From Trichothermofontia sp037445115 (GTDB lineage: Bacteria > Cyanobacteriota > Cyanobacteriia > B231), in contig JBBILC010000003.1 of NCBI GenBank assembly GCA_037445115.1, positions 1 to 64,000 on the forward strand: a stretch of DNA of 64,000 bases. The letters run 5' to 3'. A program made the position numbers and the translations under genes. The notes below the pieces were generated by a model. The model made no database searches. It saw nothing but the letters and a program-made list of their open reading frames with translations, and was not told the origin of the DNA. Below, piece by piece: positions 8,355-17,508 of this stretch. How positions within the stretch are numbered: position 1 is the first letter of the stretch; every line of letters starts with the position of its first letter.

Positions 8355-9227
8355 TTAGCCATCGGTCTTGTCCAAATGCGCGATCGCCAGGTCATAACTC
8401 ATCTCCGCCTTGACTCCTTGACCGCGAAAAAGACCCGTAATTGGAGCGCACAAATGGGGATAGGGACTCGCAACCAAGGCCACATGGCCAGCCGCAACGA
8501 CTAACCCGTGGGTGGGATCATAGCCCCGCCAGCCCGCCCCCGGTAAATACACCTCTACCCAGGCGTGGAGGTGGCGATCGTCGGAGTCCGGATCACCCTC
8601 CTGATAACCACTCACAAAGCGACTGGCCAATCCTAACTTGCGGCAGACCGCCATAAACAGAACCGTAAAATCACGGCAAGAGCCAGCCTTTTGTTGCCAG
8701 GTGAGGCCGGGGGGAAAGGGCGCACCCGCATCGCGAATTTGGTGTTCACAGTCCTCGTAGATCCGTTGGTTCAGGTTCGTCAGCAGCGCCACCACATTAT
8801 CCTGATTGGCGTGGGCAACCTCGTAGGCTAACTGGGTTGCCACGGGATCAGGTCCATTGTGGCCAGGGGTGAGGCTATTGAGATAAGGCTGAAGTTGGGT
8901 GAGCAGGGAACTGGGATAGTCGATCGGTAGGTGGGTGGCCCAGGGTTCGAGGATATAGACAAAGGGGTTGACACAGTGGGTTTCTACCGTCGAGGTTGCG
9001 GTTAGGGTTAGGTAATCGGTCTTGTCCGCAAATCGCAGTTGCAGCAGATTATTCCCATCACAATCAAGCACCTCCGTGGTGTGGGCTGCGGGCGGATCAA
9101 CGGCCAGATCAAAGGCGGATAGGGTCTGGTACAGATCGCTACGGGGACGCAGGCGCACCCAATGGGGGTCCAGTTCAACGGGTTGGCTATAGCGATAGGT
9201 GGTGCGGTGAACGATGTGATAGCGCAT
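8355..9227 (-). CDS. transglutaminase-like cysteine protease family protein
   Basis: A 290-aa protein of the bacterial transglutaminase-like superfamily. The N-terminal 80 residues (MRYHIVHRTTYRYSQPVELDP) match the beta-rich domain that precedes the catalytic core in this family. The predicted catalytic triad is in place: Cys184 in AGSCRDF, His221 in HLHAWVEVYLPG and Asp237 in GYDPTHG. No signal peptide is present, so it is probably cytoplasmic. The substrate is unknown; relatives are usually thought to be proteases or amidases and not true protein crosslinkers. It starts 11 bases after the dtd stop on the same strand, so the two are likely cotranscribed. Confidence 0.9.
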   Translation of the reverse strand: MRYHIVHRTTYRYSQPVELDPHWVRLRPRSDLYQTLSAFDLAVDPPAAHTTEVLDCDGNNLLQLRFADKTDYLTLTATSTVETHCVNPFVYILEPWATHLPIDYPSSLLTQLQPYLNSLTPGHNGPDPVATQLAYEVAHANQDNVVALLTNLNQRIYEDCEHQIRDAGAPFPPGLTWQQKAGSCRDFTVLFMAVCRKLGLASRFVSGYQEGDPDSDDRHLHAWVEVYLPGAGWRGYDPTHGLVVAAGHVALVASPYPHLCAPITGLFRGQGVKAEMSYDLAIAHLDKTDG

Positions 9228-9238
9228 CTTCCGGTTCC

Positions 9239-9694
9239 TTAAGCTTGACTGGCCTCACGCTCCAGTAATAGGGTAACAGGCCCATCGTTAAGGATTGCGA
9301 CCGCCATCATGGCTCCAAATACGCCAGTGGCCACCTTTAAACCACTCGCCCGTAGTTTCACTACAAATATTTCGTAGAGGGCTTGGGCACGATCGGGCGC
9401 GGCGGCGCGATCGAAGACAGGACGACGCCCCTTGCGGCCATCACCATAGAGGGTAAACTGGCTGATCACCAGTAATTCCCCCTGAATCTCTTGCACAGAA
9501 TGCGCCCAACGGTCACGGGTAGTCGAGGGAAATAGCCGGAGGTCCAAACACTTGCGGGCCATCCAATCCAGTTCGGCTTCCGTATCCGTAGCCGCAATCC
9601 CCACCAATAGGTTGAGACCGCGACCAATTTCACCGACAACTTCACCCGCGATCGTCACGGAGGAGGCCGTTACCCGTTGCACAATCACTCGCAT
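9239..9694 (-). CDS. dtd: D-aminoacyl-tRNA deacylase
   Basis: Cytoplasmic proofreading enzyme that hydrolyses D-amino acids (and glycine mischarged on tRNA-Ala) from tRNA. The 151-aa sequence is complete: it starts MRVIVQRVTASSVTI, has the signature SQFTLYGD near residue 78 with the catalytic-region Thr, and the second motif NDGPVTLLLE near the end that supplies the cis-proline loop which excludes L-aminoacyl substrates. Length and both motifs are standard for the Dtd family. It lies first in a two-gene minus-strand unit with the transglutaminase-like gene and is divergent from the CHAT-domain gene, with about 190 bases between the starts. Confidence 0.96.
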   Translation of the reverse strand: MRVIVQRVTASSVTIAGEVVGEIGRGLNLLVGIAATDTEAELDWMARKCLDLRLFPSTTRDRWAHSVQEIQGELLVISQFTLYGDGRKGRRPVFDRAAAPDRAQALYEIFVVKLRASGLKVATGVFGAMMAVAILNDGPVTLLLEREASQA

Positions 9695-9886
9695 CTTCGA
9701 TATCCCTAATTTGGCAAGATCATGGCACGATCGTCGCCAAGCCAGCAGAGTCAGTTACTCCCACATTGCGCTTGGGCTAGCCGTCGCGGCTGGCGGGATG
9801 GCAGGACCGAATGCTTACCCCACAATGGTTCTATCAGTGACCGAACCTTTTTCCTGCAATCGCTGAATAATGGGTGTATCTTAACC

Positions 9887-11185
9887 ATGCGTGTGTTAGG
9901 CAAGTGGCCATTGATTGGCTGGCTGTTGGTGGGTTGGTTAACCCTAAGCTTGACTGGGGAAGTATACCGAGCAGTGGCTATGCCCCCGTCTGGCGCTCCC
10001 CGATTGGCCCCCAGTTCCCCTTGGGAAATCCCCATCCGCCAGTCGATCGCGACCTTACTCCAATCCCCCCACCCCAGCCAGACCCAATTGCAGCAAGCCC
10101 TTACCCAGGCCGCTCAGCTCCACGAGGCTAGCCTCACCCCCTTGCCTGCCCAGCATCAGCCCGGTAGCCCCCAACCCGTGGCCACGCTTGACCCCACTGC
10201 CGCCATCCTGTACCCGATTGTTCTGCCCGATCGACTGGCGGTGATTGCCGTCCTCCCTAACCAGCCGTTGTTCTACCACGCCAGCACAACCCCCCAAGCC
10301 GAAGTAGTGGCAACATTGCGTCAGTTCCGCCAGTCCCTTAATCCGGTCTACCCCGATGCCCTCCGCCTCCAGGTCAGCCAACAGCTCTATGACTGGTTGA
10401 TTCGCCCCTTCCGTTTGACCTTCGATCAGGCACACATCGAGACCCTGGTTTTTACCCTGGATGCGCCCCTCCGGGATCTGCCAATGGCCGCCCTCCACGA
10501 TGGCCAGCACTACCTCGTAGAGCAATACCAATTGGCCCTAGCCCCCAGCCTCACCCTCCTGCCTGCTACCCCCTGGGCCGACCTCAGTCCCGTCACCCTG
10601 CTGGCCGCTGGATTATCGACTGCCCGCCAAGGCTTCCCCGCTATGCCCAGTGTCCTCACCGAGTTGGCGGCCATTACTGCCCATTTCCCCGCCCATACCC
10701 TCGTCAACGAGGAATTCACGGAAGTTGCCTTGGCGCAAGCCCTTCAGGATCACCCTGCCCCGATCGTCCATATTGCCAGTCATGCCCAATCGGGTTTTAA
10801 CCCCAACACTAGCTTTATCCTGGCCTGGGACCATAAAATTTGGGCTACGAACCTTAACAAATTAATTGAAGCAAATGTCCGTAGATCCACTATAATTGAG
10901 CTACTGGTACTCAGTGCTTGCCAAACGGCATCGGGAGATCAGCGGGCTGCATTAGGGTTAGCGGGGGTAGCCGTCCGGTCGGGCGTCCGGAGTGTGATTG
11001 CGACACTTTGGGCTGTGAATGATCGCTCAACGGCGGAGTTCATGGCAGTTTTTTACCAGCACTTAATGCAACGCCTAGATAGAAGTCGTGCTCTTCGCCA
11101 AGCACAGCTACATCTGTTGCAGAGTCAAGTTTATGAGCATCCTTACTATTGGGCACCCTTTATCCTGGTTGGTGATTGGCGCTAG
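9887..11185 (+). CDS. CHAT-domain protein (caspase-like peptidase fold)
   Basis: I take the ATG at 9887 (MRVLGKWPLIGWLLVGWLTL), which gives a 432-aa protein with an N-terminal hydrophobic segment that acts as signal peptide or anchor. The frame is open further upstream, but that part is arginine-rich and unlike a protein start. The C-terminal CHAT domain covers about residues 195-432 and contains the predicted catalytic dyad: His299 in HIASHAQSG and Cys345 in LVLSACQTA. It also has GVRSVIATLWAVND and YYWAPFILVG, the usual CHAT ending. Unlike many cyanobacterial CHAT proteins there is no clear TPR array before the domain. A DUF928 gene follows after 36 bases, a recurrent pairing in cyanobacteria. 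The substrate is unknown. Confidence 0.92.
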   Translation: MRVLGKWPLIGWLLVGWLTLSLTGEVYRAVAMPPSGAPRLAPSSPWEIPIRQSIATLLQSPHPSQTQLQQALTQAAQLHEASLTPLPAQHQPGSPQPVATLDPTAAILYPIVLPDRLAVIAVLPNQPLFYHASTTPQAEVVATLRQFRQSLNPVYPDALRLQVSQQLYDWLIRPFRLTFDQAHIETLVFTLDAPLRDLPMAALHDGQHYLVEQYQLALAPSLTLLPATPWADLSPVTLLAAGLSTARQGFPAMPSVLTELAAITAHFPAHTLVNEEFTEVALAQALQDHPAPIVHIASHAQSGFNPNTSFILAWDHKIWATNLNKLIEANVRRSTIIELLVLSACQTASGDQRAALGLAGVAVRSGVRSVIATLWAVNDRSTAEFMAVFYQHLMQRLDRSRALRQAQLHLLQSQVYEHPYYWAPFILVGDWR

Positions 11186-11221
11186 TGTATACAGTTCCTC
11201 AAGTAGCGAGGATCAGGGTGG

Positions 11222-11716
11222 ATGCAAGAGATAAAACCTAAGAGGATTCTCCGAGTGGCTCCCCTCCTCAGCTTGGTGCTGGTGGGGGTGTTTTTGCTTG
11301 ATGTTCAGCCAACGCTGGCCTCATCGTTCCGGCCCAAGAATGGAGGCAGGCCGGATACCAACTCTAGTGGCGGTCGGCGGGCGATGTCTTTGTGTCAGAT
11401 TGCCCCAACGGCAACAGCCTCCTTCTCCCCCGAGCCAGCGGCAACGGTTACCATAGCCAGTGCGACGCCCCGCACCCTATTGGTTGAGGTTCCCGCCACC
11501 TCAGCCCGCAGCGCCTTGATCAAACTGGAAGATGAACAAGGGAACTACCTCTACCATACCCAGTTCGCCTTATCTTCGGCCTCCCCAATAACCCCAGTGG
11601 CTTTACCCACTGCCGTGCCAATCCTGGAAACGGGGAAACCCTACCGCTGGTCATTAGCAATTATCTGTAAGCACACCCTTGATCCCAATGATCCGGTGTT
11701 TGAAGGCTGGCTTTAA
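11222..11716 (+). CDS. short DUF928 protein
   Basis: A 164-aa exported protein with an N-terminal hydrophobic segment (LLSLVLVGVFLLDVQPTLA). It matches the first two thirds of DUF928: SLCQIAP, ATPRTLLVEVPATS, LIKLEDEQGNYLYHTQF and GKPYRWSLAIICK. It stops at FEGWL, exactly where full-length members continue with GWIQRI and a further alpha-helical half (compare 19966-20847 and 39278-40063 in this window). I could not find the missing half in another frame downstream, so this is a natural short form or a deletion product, not a simple frameshift. It directly follows the CHAT gene and is probably in the same transcript. DUF928 has no established function. Confidence 0.85.
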   Translation: MQEIKPKRILRVAPLLSLVLVGVFLLDVQPTLASSFRPKNGGRPDTNSSGGRRAMSLCQIAPTATASFSPEPAATVTIASATPRTLLVEVPATSARSALIKLEDEQGNYLYHTQFALSSASPITPVALPTAVPILETGKPYRWSLAIICKHTLDPNDPVFEGWL

Positions 11717-12147
11717 GCTCAGGTCTGTCTTCAGATCTGTTTTTGTTTTGGGACGTTGGCTTGGAATCCTGTCTTGACAGAAATACTGTTTGGCCTTGCG
11801 AACAATTGCCTTAAGCCAATTGTCTGGGCCTTGCGAGGGGACGGTCATGCTGCTAACGGGCTGTAGGTTGGTGTCGAGCCTACGAGACCCAACACGATCG
11901 TTGACAGGGTAGGGGGTTGGATCGCACTGCGTTTGGTCCAACCGACAAAATTAAGCTTGACAGAGCACTCGGCATGGAAGCGCTGTCTATGCTCGTCTGA
12001 GTAGGCGCTTGCCCTGAGAAATTTCTGAAATTGCCAAATTTCCGTCCCATCTCGCTAATGGTGCCAGACTGCTATACAATGGAAGACCACTCGCAGTATT
12101 GCGGGTAGCTCCAGCGGAGCGTATCGGTTGGCGAGAGGCTAACCTAG
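11717..12147. other. intergenic region before tRNA-Ser, with an interspersed-repeat remnant
   Basis: No convincing gene is seen in these 430 bases. At about 11868-11905 the sequence CTGTAGGTTGG...GAGACCCAACA resembles (on the minus strand) the TGTTGGGTTTCG...CCAACCTAC type of interspersed repeat common in filamentous cyanobacteria. A near-palindrome CAATTGCCTTAAGCCAATTG lies at about 11803-11822. The last 80 bases should carry the tRNA promoter. Confidence 0.4.
12075..12080 (+). promoter_or_regulatory. possible -10 element of the tRNA-Ser promoter
   Basis: TACAAT, within CTATACAATGG, lies 68 bases before the mature tRNA. No matching -35 hexamer is evident at the usual spacing, so this is suggestive only. 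Confidence 0.35.
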
Positions 12148-12235
12148 GGAGAGGTGGCCGAGTGGTTGAAGGCGCAGCACTGGAAATGCTGTTTACTCTA
12201 ACCGGGTAACGAGGGTTCGAATCCCTCCCTCTCCG
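12148..12235 (+). tRNA. tRNA-Ser (anticodon GGA)
   Basis: An 88-nt class II tRNA. The acceptor arms GGAGAGG (12148-12154) and CCTCTCC (12228-12234) pair perfectly and are followed by discriminator G. The anticodon stem CAGCA/TGCTG encloses the loop CTGGAAA with anticodon GGA at 12182-12184, which reads UCC and UCU. A long variable arm (TTTACTCTAACCGGGTAACGA) and the T-loop GGTTCGAATCC are present. The 3' CCA is not encoded. It stands alone between the DUF928 gene and the convergent Crp-type regulator. Confidence 0.97.
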
Positions 12236-12280
12236 TTCTTTTGTAAGCGTCCTAGCCTTAGGGAACTAAGCAATCAGGTG

Positions 12281-13072
12281 TTAGCGTAATGGCCACCAGG
12301 AAACCTTATCCCGGGTGGCACCGTAGACTTCCTTCAAGCCTTCTGGGTCAAGTACCTGGAGCCAATCACTGCCCTCGCCCGACCTATCGGTTTCAATCAG
12401 CCCCGCCTTTACCATGCCCTTGAGGACCTGCTCGACCGTGCGGTGATTGAGTTGGCTGGCCTTGGCAATTAGCTCGATCGCTAAATCAAAGCGATAGGTG
12501 CCGTCCGTCCCCGGTTGGTTACCCAGCGATCGTTCCTGGTAAATCAACGCCCGTAGCAGCGCTGCCACGGCTTGGGGAGGATAGGTACTGCAATTCAGGA
12601 GATGATATTGAAACTTCTCCCGTAGCTCAAAGAGTAGACTATACCGTCGCCGAAAGTCCTCATGGTCCGCATAGAGGGCCTGGACTGCCGCCACTGGGAT
12701 CTTCAGAACATCTGTGGTCTTATACGCCTCTACCACACTGGGAAACGCCCGCCCAAATAAGCCATAGCTCAATTCTAGGTTCCGCATCCCGAAACAACTG
12801 CCGGGATAGGTGACTGCAATCACGCGATCGAGGGGCGCACTGCGAATCACCACCGGCCCACCTGCGACGATTGCATACAGATACTCCAAATAGCGATCGG
12901 GCCGAAAGGCCGTATAGACCGGACGGCTAGCATAGAGCTTCTCGCTCACGATCGGCTCCGGCTCAAAATAGGCTGCCAACGTAGATGCATCTAGCCCCCG
13001 GAACAGGAAGTTACCCTTGACAAGCGACTGGAAAACATCAGGTTCCTGGGAACGCTTGGCTCGTGCTGGCAT
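12281..13072 (-). CDS. Crp/Fnr-family transcriptional regulator
   Basis: A 263-aa protein with a cNMP-binding-like beta-roll (about residues 20-130: VYTAFRPDRYLEYLYAIVAGGPVVIRS, VTYPGSCFGMRNLELS) and a C-terminal winged-helix segment (about 185-250: ELIAKASQLNHRTVEQVLKGMVKAGLIETD). The usual RxS cyclic-nucleotide cassette is not obvious, so it may not bind cAMP. I choose the ATG at 13072 (MPARAKRSQEP) because AGGAGAGGGG precedes it at proper spacing; a further 20 codons are open upstream. It is convergent with the tRNA and divergent from the SLC13 transporter, which is an obvious candidate target because about 270 bases of shared upstream region separate them. Confidence 0.82.
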   Translation of the reverse strand: MPARAKRSQEPDVFQSLVKGNFLFRGLDASTLAAYFEPEPIVSEKLYASRPVYTAFRPDRYLEYLYAIVAGGPVVIRSAPLDRVIAVTYPGSCFGMRNLELSYGLFGRAFPSVVEAYKTTDVLKIPVAAVQALYADHEDFRRRYSLLFELREKFQYHLLNCSTYPPQAVAALLRALIYQERSLGNQPGTDGTYRFDLAIELIAKASQLNHRTVEQVLKGMVKAGLIETDRSGEGSDWLQVLDPEGLKEVYGATRDKVSWWPLR

Positions 13073-13340
13073 GACCCCTCTCCTGCGATAACTGCTAACC
13101 CATTGTCCCTGATTGCTCGACAAAACTATCACCCCCTGGTCCCTAACCCCTCACCCTTAGGGGAGCAGCGTTATTCAGAACCGGAATCAGGGGTCCGCTT
13201 GATTGCGTGCTCCACGCGACTCAGTAGTATTAATCGAGGGTATTACTCAAGGAGGTTGAAGTACCGTGCCCAGAAGGACGCGGAATAATACTGATCACAT
13301 CTAAACATCTAGCCTGTTCCCTATTATCCACAAGCCATCC

Positions 13341-15146
13341 ATGCTGTCTTTACCGATCGATCCTATTTTTCTCACTCTCCTTGTTCTCATTGTTGCCCTA
13401 GTTGGGTTTATTTTTGAATGGTTACCCGTTGACTTAACGGCGATTACCGTTACCGTTGTTCTCATGCTTCTGGGCCTTGTCACCCCAGAGGAAGGCATTT
13501 CGGGGTTTGGAAATAATGCCACCATTACGGTGATGGCCATGTTTATCCTCAGTGCTGGTATTAGCAAAACGGGGGTCATTCAAATTCTCAAGCGCTTCCT
13601 CATCAATTGGGGCGGCGATTCCGTTGAACGGCAGATCTTTACAATGGGCTGTCTCGTGGGTCCCGTAAGTGCCTTTATTAACAATACGGCGATCGTGGCT
13701 ATTTTCCTCCCTCTAATTGAGGACTGGAGCCAGCAGAAAAAGATTTCCGCTTCTAAGTTAATGATTCCCCTGTCCTATGCAACGGTGATGGGTGGGATGA
13801 TGACCCTGCTGGGCACCTCCACGAACATCCTTGCCAGTGGCACCTCCCAGCGCTTAGGTCTTCGCGAGTTTCACCTATTTGAATTTACCAAACTAGGAAT
13901 TATTATATTCACAATTGGCTTACTGTACCTCACCTTTATTGCACCACGTATTCTCCCCTCTCGCAAGTCTTCAACGGGGAATTTTGAAGAGGATTATGGT
14001 CTTAAAGACTACATTAGCGAAGTGGTGATTACCCCACGATCGCCCTTGATTGGGAAGACGATACGCCTTAGTGAACTTCAAAAAAAGTTTGATATTGGCG
14101 TCCTAGAGCTAATTCGAGGTCAATCTCGATTTACCCAACCCCTGTCCGATAAGGTGCTAGAGGCTGGTGATATTTTAGTGGTACGAGGTAGCCGTGAAAA
14201 CCTACTCCAAATTCGCGAAGAAAATGGCCTAGATATTGTTCCCGATGTCAAGTTCCAGGAAAAGGAAGTTGAATCTAGTCTCCAGTCTGGAGAGGAGGAA
14301 ATTGCTGAGGTTTTGTTGCTCTCCAATTCCCGTCTCAATGGGTCTACCCTGCGCGAGCTACGCTTTCGAGAACGATATAATGCCACCGTCCTCGCGATCC
14401 GGCGTGGGGAAGAACTCGTTTATGAACGCCTAGGAAGAATTCCCCTACGGTTTGGTGATGTTCTTCTCGTCCAAGGTCCCCGGCAAAGTTTTTTAGGGCT
14501 ACAAACAACCCGTGAAATGTTGGTAATTGAACAACGGGATGCCACTGCCTACCGGCAAAATAAAGCGTGGATTACGATCGCAATTTTGCTATTCGTTATC
14601 TTGAGCGCAGCCTTCGAGATGATGCCTATCCTGGTCAGTGCGTGGGTCGGGGTAATCCTCATGGTGGTAACAGGCTGTATTAAGCCGGGAGAGATCTACG
14701 GCGCAGTGCGCTGGGATGTTATCTTTCTGTTGGCAGGGTTGATTCCCCTCGGTATTGCGATGGAGAATTCTGGTGCAACGACATGGCTAGCTGAGCAGTT
14801 AGTGGCGATCGGGGGTGATCTATCAGGCTACTGGATTTTAGTCTTTTTCTATCTGGTGACCGCATTATTAACCGAAATCCTTTCTAATAATGCAACGGTA
14901 GTCTTGATGATTCCTGTGGCTGTTGAAGTGGCCAAAGTCCTCAGCCTCAATCCCTTTGCTTTTATGTTCGCGGTTACCTTTGCGGCCTCAAATAGCTATA
15001 TGACCCCGATCGGTTATCAAACTAATACAATGGTGTATGGACCGGGTGGCTATCGTTTTCTGGATTTTACCCGTGTGGGCGCACCCTTAACCTGTCTCTA
15101 TACCTTCCTCACGCCGTTGTTAATCCTGTGGCTCTATGGTCTATAG
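13341..15146 (+). CDS. SLC13/DASS-family permease with two RCK_C (TrkA-C) domains
   Basis: A 601-aa anion/sodium symporter of the SAC1-like group. The N-terminal membrane half contains GFGNNATITVMAMFILSAGI and FINNTAIVAIFLPLI. The central cytosolic part (about 215-395) holds two TrkA-C-type regulatory domains, seen as SPLIGKTIRLSEL...GVLELIRG and SRLNGSTLRELRFRERYNATVLAIRRG. The second membrane half has LTEILSNNATVVLMIPVAVE and SNSYMTPIGYQTNTMVYGPGGYRF, the substrate- and sodium-binding SNT-type motifs. Cyanobacterial relatives are annotated as sulfate or other anion transporters; the real substrate cannot be read from the sequence. It is monocistronic, with the Crp-type gene divergent upstream. 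Confidence 0.93.
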   Translation: MLSLPIDPIFLTLLVLIVALVGFIFEWLPVDLTAITVTVVLMLLGLVTPEEGISGFGNNATITVMAMFILSAGISKTGVIQILKRFLINWGGDSVERQIFTMGCLVGPVSAFINNTAIVAIFLPLIEDWSQQKKISASKLMIPLSYATVMGGMMTLLGTSTNILASGTSQRLGLREFHLFEFTKLGIIIFTIGLLYLTFIAPRILPSRKSSTGNFEEDYGLKDYISEVVITPRSPLIGKTIRLSELQKKFDIGVLELIRGQSRFTQPLSDKVLEAGDILVVRGSRENLLQIREENGLDIVPDVKFQEKEVESSLQSGEEEIAEVLLLSNSRLNGSTLRELRFRERYNATVLAIRRGEELVYERLGRIPLRFGDVLLVQGPRQSFLGLQTTREMLVIEQRDATAYRQNKAWITIAILLFVILSAAFEMMPILVSAWVGVILMVVTGCIKPGEIYGAVRWDVIFLLAGLIPLGIAMENSGATTWLAEQLVAIGGDLSGYWILVFFYLVTALLTEILSNNATVVLMIPVAVEVAKVLSLNPFAFMFAVTFAASNSYMTPIGYQTNTMVYGPGGYRFLDFTRVGAPLTCLYTFLTPLLILWLYGL

Positions 15147-15397
15147 CAACTCAGGTGATTTATGAGCGTGGGGTGGACATCCTGCCCGCGCAGGCTTCTA
15201 GTCTGCACGACAATCCTTCACGAATCATTTAGGATATCTATAGAAGGCCCTTAAACCCTAAATAACGCTGGACATTCCAGGGGAACCGATCGGGAAATTT
15301 GAGCTATTTTAATGATCATGAGGTTTAGGAATCGCAGCGTCTTCGGCGCGGTGAGGATATCAATCGTTCTAGTTCACCCCTATTCCCCATCGTTACC

Positions 15398-16381
15398 ATG
15401 CATAATCATTCCCGTCAAACCCTGGCAGTCCTCAGTAACGGTAGTCCTCAACAACGCCTAATCCGGGCGATCGGGGCTTGGGCGATCGCCCTGAGCCTCT
15501 TCAGCCCAGCCGCCTGGGCCGGTGATCCCTTCCGGACAGCTAACCCCGCCGCGATCGGCCCCCAATCGGAAGCAGCCTTTCGGGCCATTTTTGAGCGTGG
15601 CGATTATCGCGCGGCGGAAAGCCAACTCCAGCAAGCCCTCAGCCAAGAACCGGATGAGCCGCTAGGCTACGCCCTCCGGGCATCCCTGGCCTATAGCAAT
15701 TGGCAAGCAGCCACCCAAGAAACGGTCAAAGCTCAGGCCCTCGCAGATTTTCAGCGCTACGCACAACAAACCCGCGAAGTCGCCAATCGCCTGATTGGGC
15801 GTGACCCCTTGCGGGGCAACCTGTATGTCGCCGTTGGGCACTTTCTTGAAGGAGCCTACATCGTCAGCAAGGAGGGGGGTGTCAGTGGTGCCCCCCGTGC
15901 CCTAGGGCGGCTGCAATTGGTGATCCGAGCACTGGACGCAGCGGAGAAGGTGAATACCAATGATCCAGAGTTAAACCTCATTCGCGGCTATATGGATCTC
16001 ATGTTGGCGGTTAATCTACCCTTTACCAACCCCGATCGGGCGATCGCGCGCCTCCAGGATAAGGCTGCCCCTGCCTATCTAGCCCAACGGGGGGTTGCCC
16101 TGGGCTATCGAGATTTGGGCAAGAGCGATCAGGCAATGGCGGCGGTGAACAAGGCGCTGGAGCTAACCCCCGACAATCCAGATTTGTTCTACCTCAAGGC
16201 ACAGATCCTACGCCTACAATCCAAGTACGAAGAAAGCCTCATCTGGTTCCAAAAAGCCCTAGATCGGCGGGAACAATTGCTCCCTGCCCCTGCCCGCCAA
16301 ATTGCCTATGAGCAGTGCCGCACGGAGCAACAGATGACGGGCAAATCCCTAAATTGCCGTAGCCGACTAGCCGCGAGTTAG
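15398..16381 (+). CDS. exported TPR-repeat protein (Sll0314/Alr1548-like)
   Basis: A 327-aa protein with a long signal peptide (RAIGAWAIALSLFSPAAWA, cleavage probably after AWA near residue 41). The mature part has TPR-like helices at its N-terminal end (FERGDYRAAESQLQQALSQEPDEPLGYALRASLAY) and at its C-terminal end (VALGYRDLGKSDQAMAAVNKALELTPDNPDLFYLKAQIL and SKYEESLIWFQKAL). The middle contains a distinctive segment, AVGHFLEGAYIVSKEGGVSGAPRALGRLQLVIRALDAAEKVNTNDPELNLIRGYMDLMLAVNLPF, that I associate with the conserved cyanobacterial family named after Sll0314/Alr1548. The role is unknown; protein-protein contacts in the periplasm are likely. It stands alone. Confidence 0.85.
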   Translation: MHNHSRQTLAVLSNGSPQQRLIRAIGAWAIALSLFSPAAWAGDPFRTANPAAIGPQSEAAFRAIFERGDYRAAESQLQQALSQEPDEPLGYALRASLAYSNWQAATQETVKAQALADFQRYAQQTREVANRLIGRDPLRGNLYVAVGHFLEGAYIVSKEGGVSGAPRALGRLQLVIRALDAAEKVNTNDPELNLIRGYMDLMLAVNLPFTNPDRAIARLQDKAAPAYLAQRGVALGYRDLGKSDQAMAAVNKALELTPDNPDLFYLKAQILRLQSKYEESLIWFQKALDRREQLLPAPARQIAYEQCRTEQQMTGKSLNCRSRLAAS

Positions 16382-16564
16382 CGGTATGCTGCCCAACACA
16401 ACAGCGACTAGCTGCTTATCCTAATGCGTTAACCAGTGGGGACCCCAGTGGCTCAGTCGCCACAGAACCACAGGGGTGATCGCGTAAAATGGGCAGTGAA
16501 CAACACCGTAAGGGGTGGCTCAACATCCCGTTCTCAGCCCCAACTAGACACGCACTAAAGACGC

Positions 16565-17443
16565 ATGGTATTGCAGGATAATCCCCAGCCCCAACCCCTT
16601 TGGCTGACGATCGCCCGCCTTTTACGGTGGGATAAACCCGCAGGGCGCTTAATCTTGCTGGTCCCGGCCCTCTGGGCAATCTGTATTGCAGCGCAAGGAC
16701 TTCCCCCCGTGGGCCTTGTAGGCGTGATGATTGTGGGTACCCTGGCCACCAGTGCAGCGGGGTGTGTGATCAACGATCTTTGGGATCGCAACATTGACCC
16801 CCAGGTCACCCGCACCCGCGATCGCCCCTTGGCGTCCCGTGCCCTGTCCTGGCAAACCGGGATCGGGGTTGCCGCGATCGCCCTCTTGGCCGCCTGGGGA
16901 CTGACCGCTTACCTCAATCCCCTCAGCTATGCCCTGTGTGTAGCAGCGGTTCCGGTCATTGTCCTCTATCCCCTTGCCAAACGCGTCTTCCCAGTGCCTC
17001 AACTCGTGTTGGCGATCGCCTGGGGGTTTGCGGTGTTGATTAGCTGGAGTGCGGTTGTACCGCAATTGACGCCCTTTACCTGGCTACTCTGGGGCGCGAC
17101 GGTGCTGTGGACCCTGGGCTTTGACACGGTGTATGCAATGGCCGATCGCGAGGACGATCGGCGGATTGGGGTCAATTCCAGCGCCCTATTCTTTGGCGAC
17201 TTTGCGCCCCACGCGGTCGGGCTATGCTTCGCGGGTACAGCGGGACTCCTGGCGGCTTTGGCGATTGGGTTGGCCATGCACTGGAGTTTTTGGCTAGCTT
17301 GGGGAGTTGCGATCGGGGGGTGGGTCTGGCAGTTCCGCCGCCTGTTGCAGCCCACGCCCGAAGTCTATGGCGAAATTTTTCGACAAAATGTCTGGCTGGG
17401 GTTTATTTTACTGGCAGGCATGGTTGCTGGTCTACTGCTCTAA
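16565..17443 (+). CDS. plqA: 4-hydroxybenzoate polyprenyltransferase (UbiA family, plastoquinone pathway)
   Basis: Membrane prenyltransferase that attaches the solanesyl-type tail to 4-hydroxybenzoate, an early step of cyanobacterial plastoquinone synthesis. The first aspartate-rich motif is NDLWDRNIDPQVTRTRDRP (about residues 70-88) and the second is DTVYAMADREDDRRIGVNS (about 188-206); both bind the Mg-prenyl-diphosphate. About eight hydrophobic helices surround them. Length (292 aa) is normal for UbiA. It is convergent with gcvH, with only 65 bases between the stop codons. Assignment to plastoquinone rather than to another UbiA substrate is by family resemblance. Confidence 0.9.
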   Translation: MVLQDNPQPQPLWLTIARLLRWDKPAGRLILLVPALWAICIAAQGLPPVGLVGVMIVGTLATSAAGCVINDLWDRNIDPQVTRTRDRPLASRALSWQTGIGVAAIALLAAWGLTAYLNPLSYALCVAAVPVIVLYPLAKRVFPVPQLVLAIAWGFAVLISWSAVVPQLTPFTWLLWGATVLWTLGFDTVYAMADREDDRRIGVNSSALFFGDFAPHAVGLCFAGTAGLLAALAIGLAMHWSFWLAWGVAIGGWVWQFRRLLQPTPEVYGEIFRQNVWLGFILLAGMVAGLLL

Positions 17444-17508
17444 GCCCCCCTATTCTTCGTATATCCTCCGTAGGATCTCAGTGGATAGCGCTAGGCGCAA
17501 CGGCAGCA

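Noticed and set aside
9722..9886. 55-codon N-terminal extension of the CHAT protein
   Set aside because: It lacks a ribosome-binding site, would place the signal segment internally, and covers the likely promoter shared with dtd.
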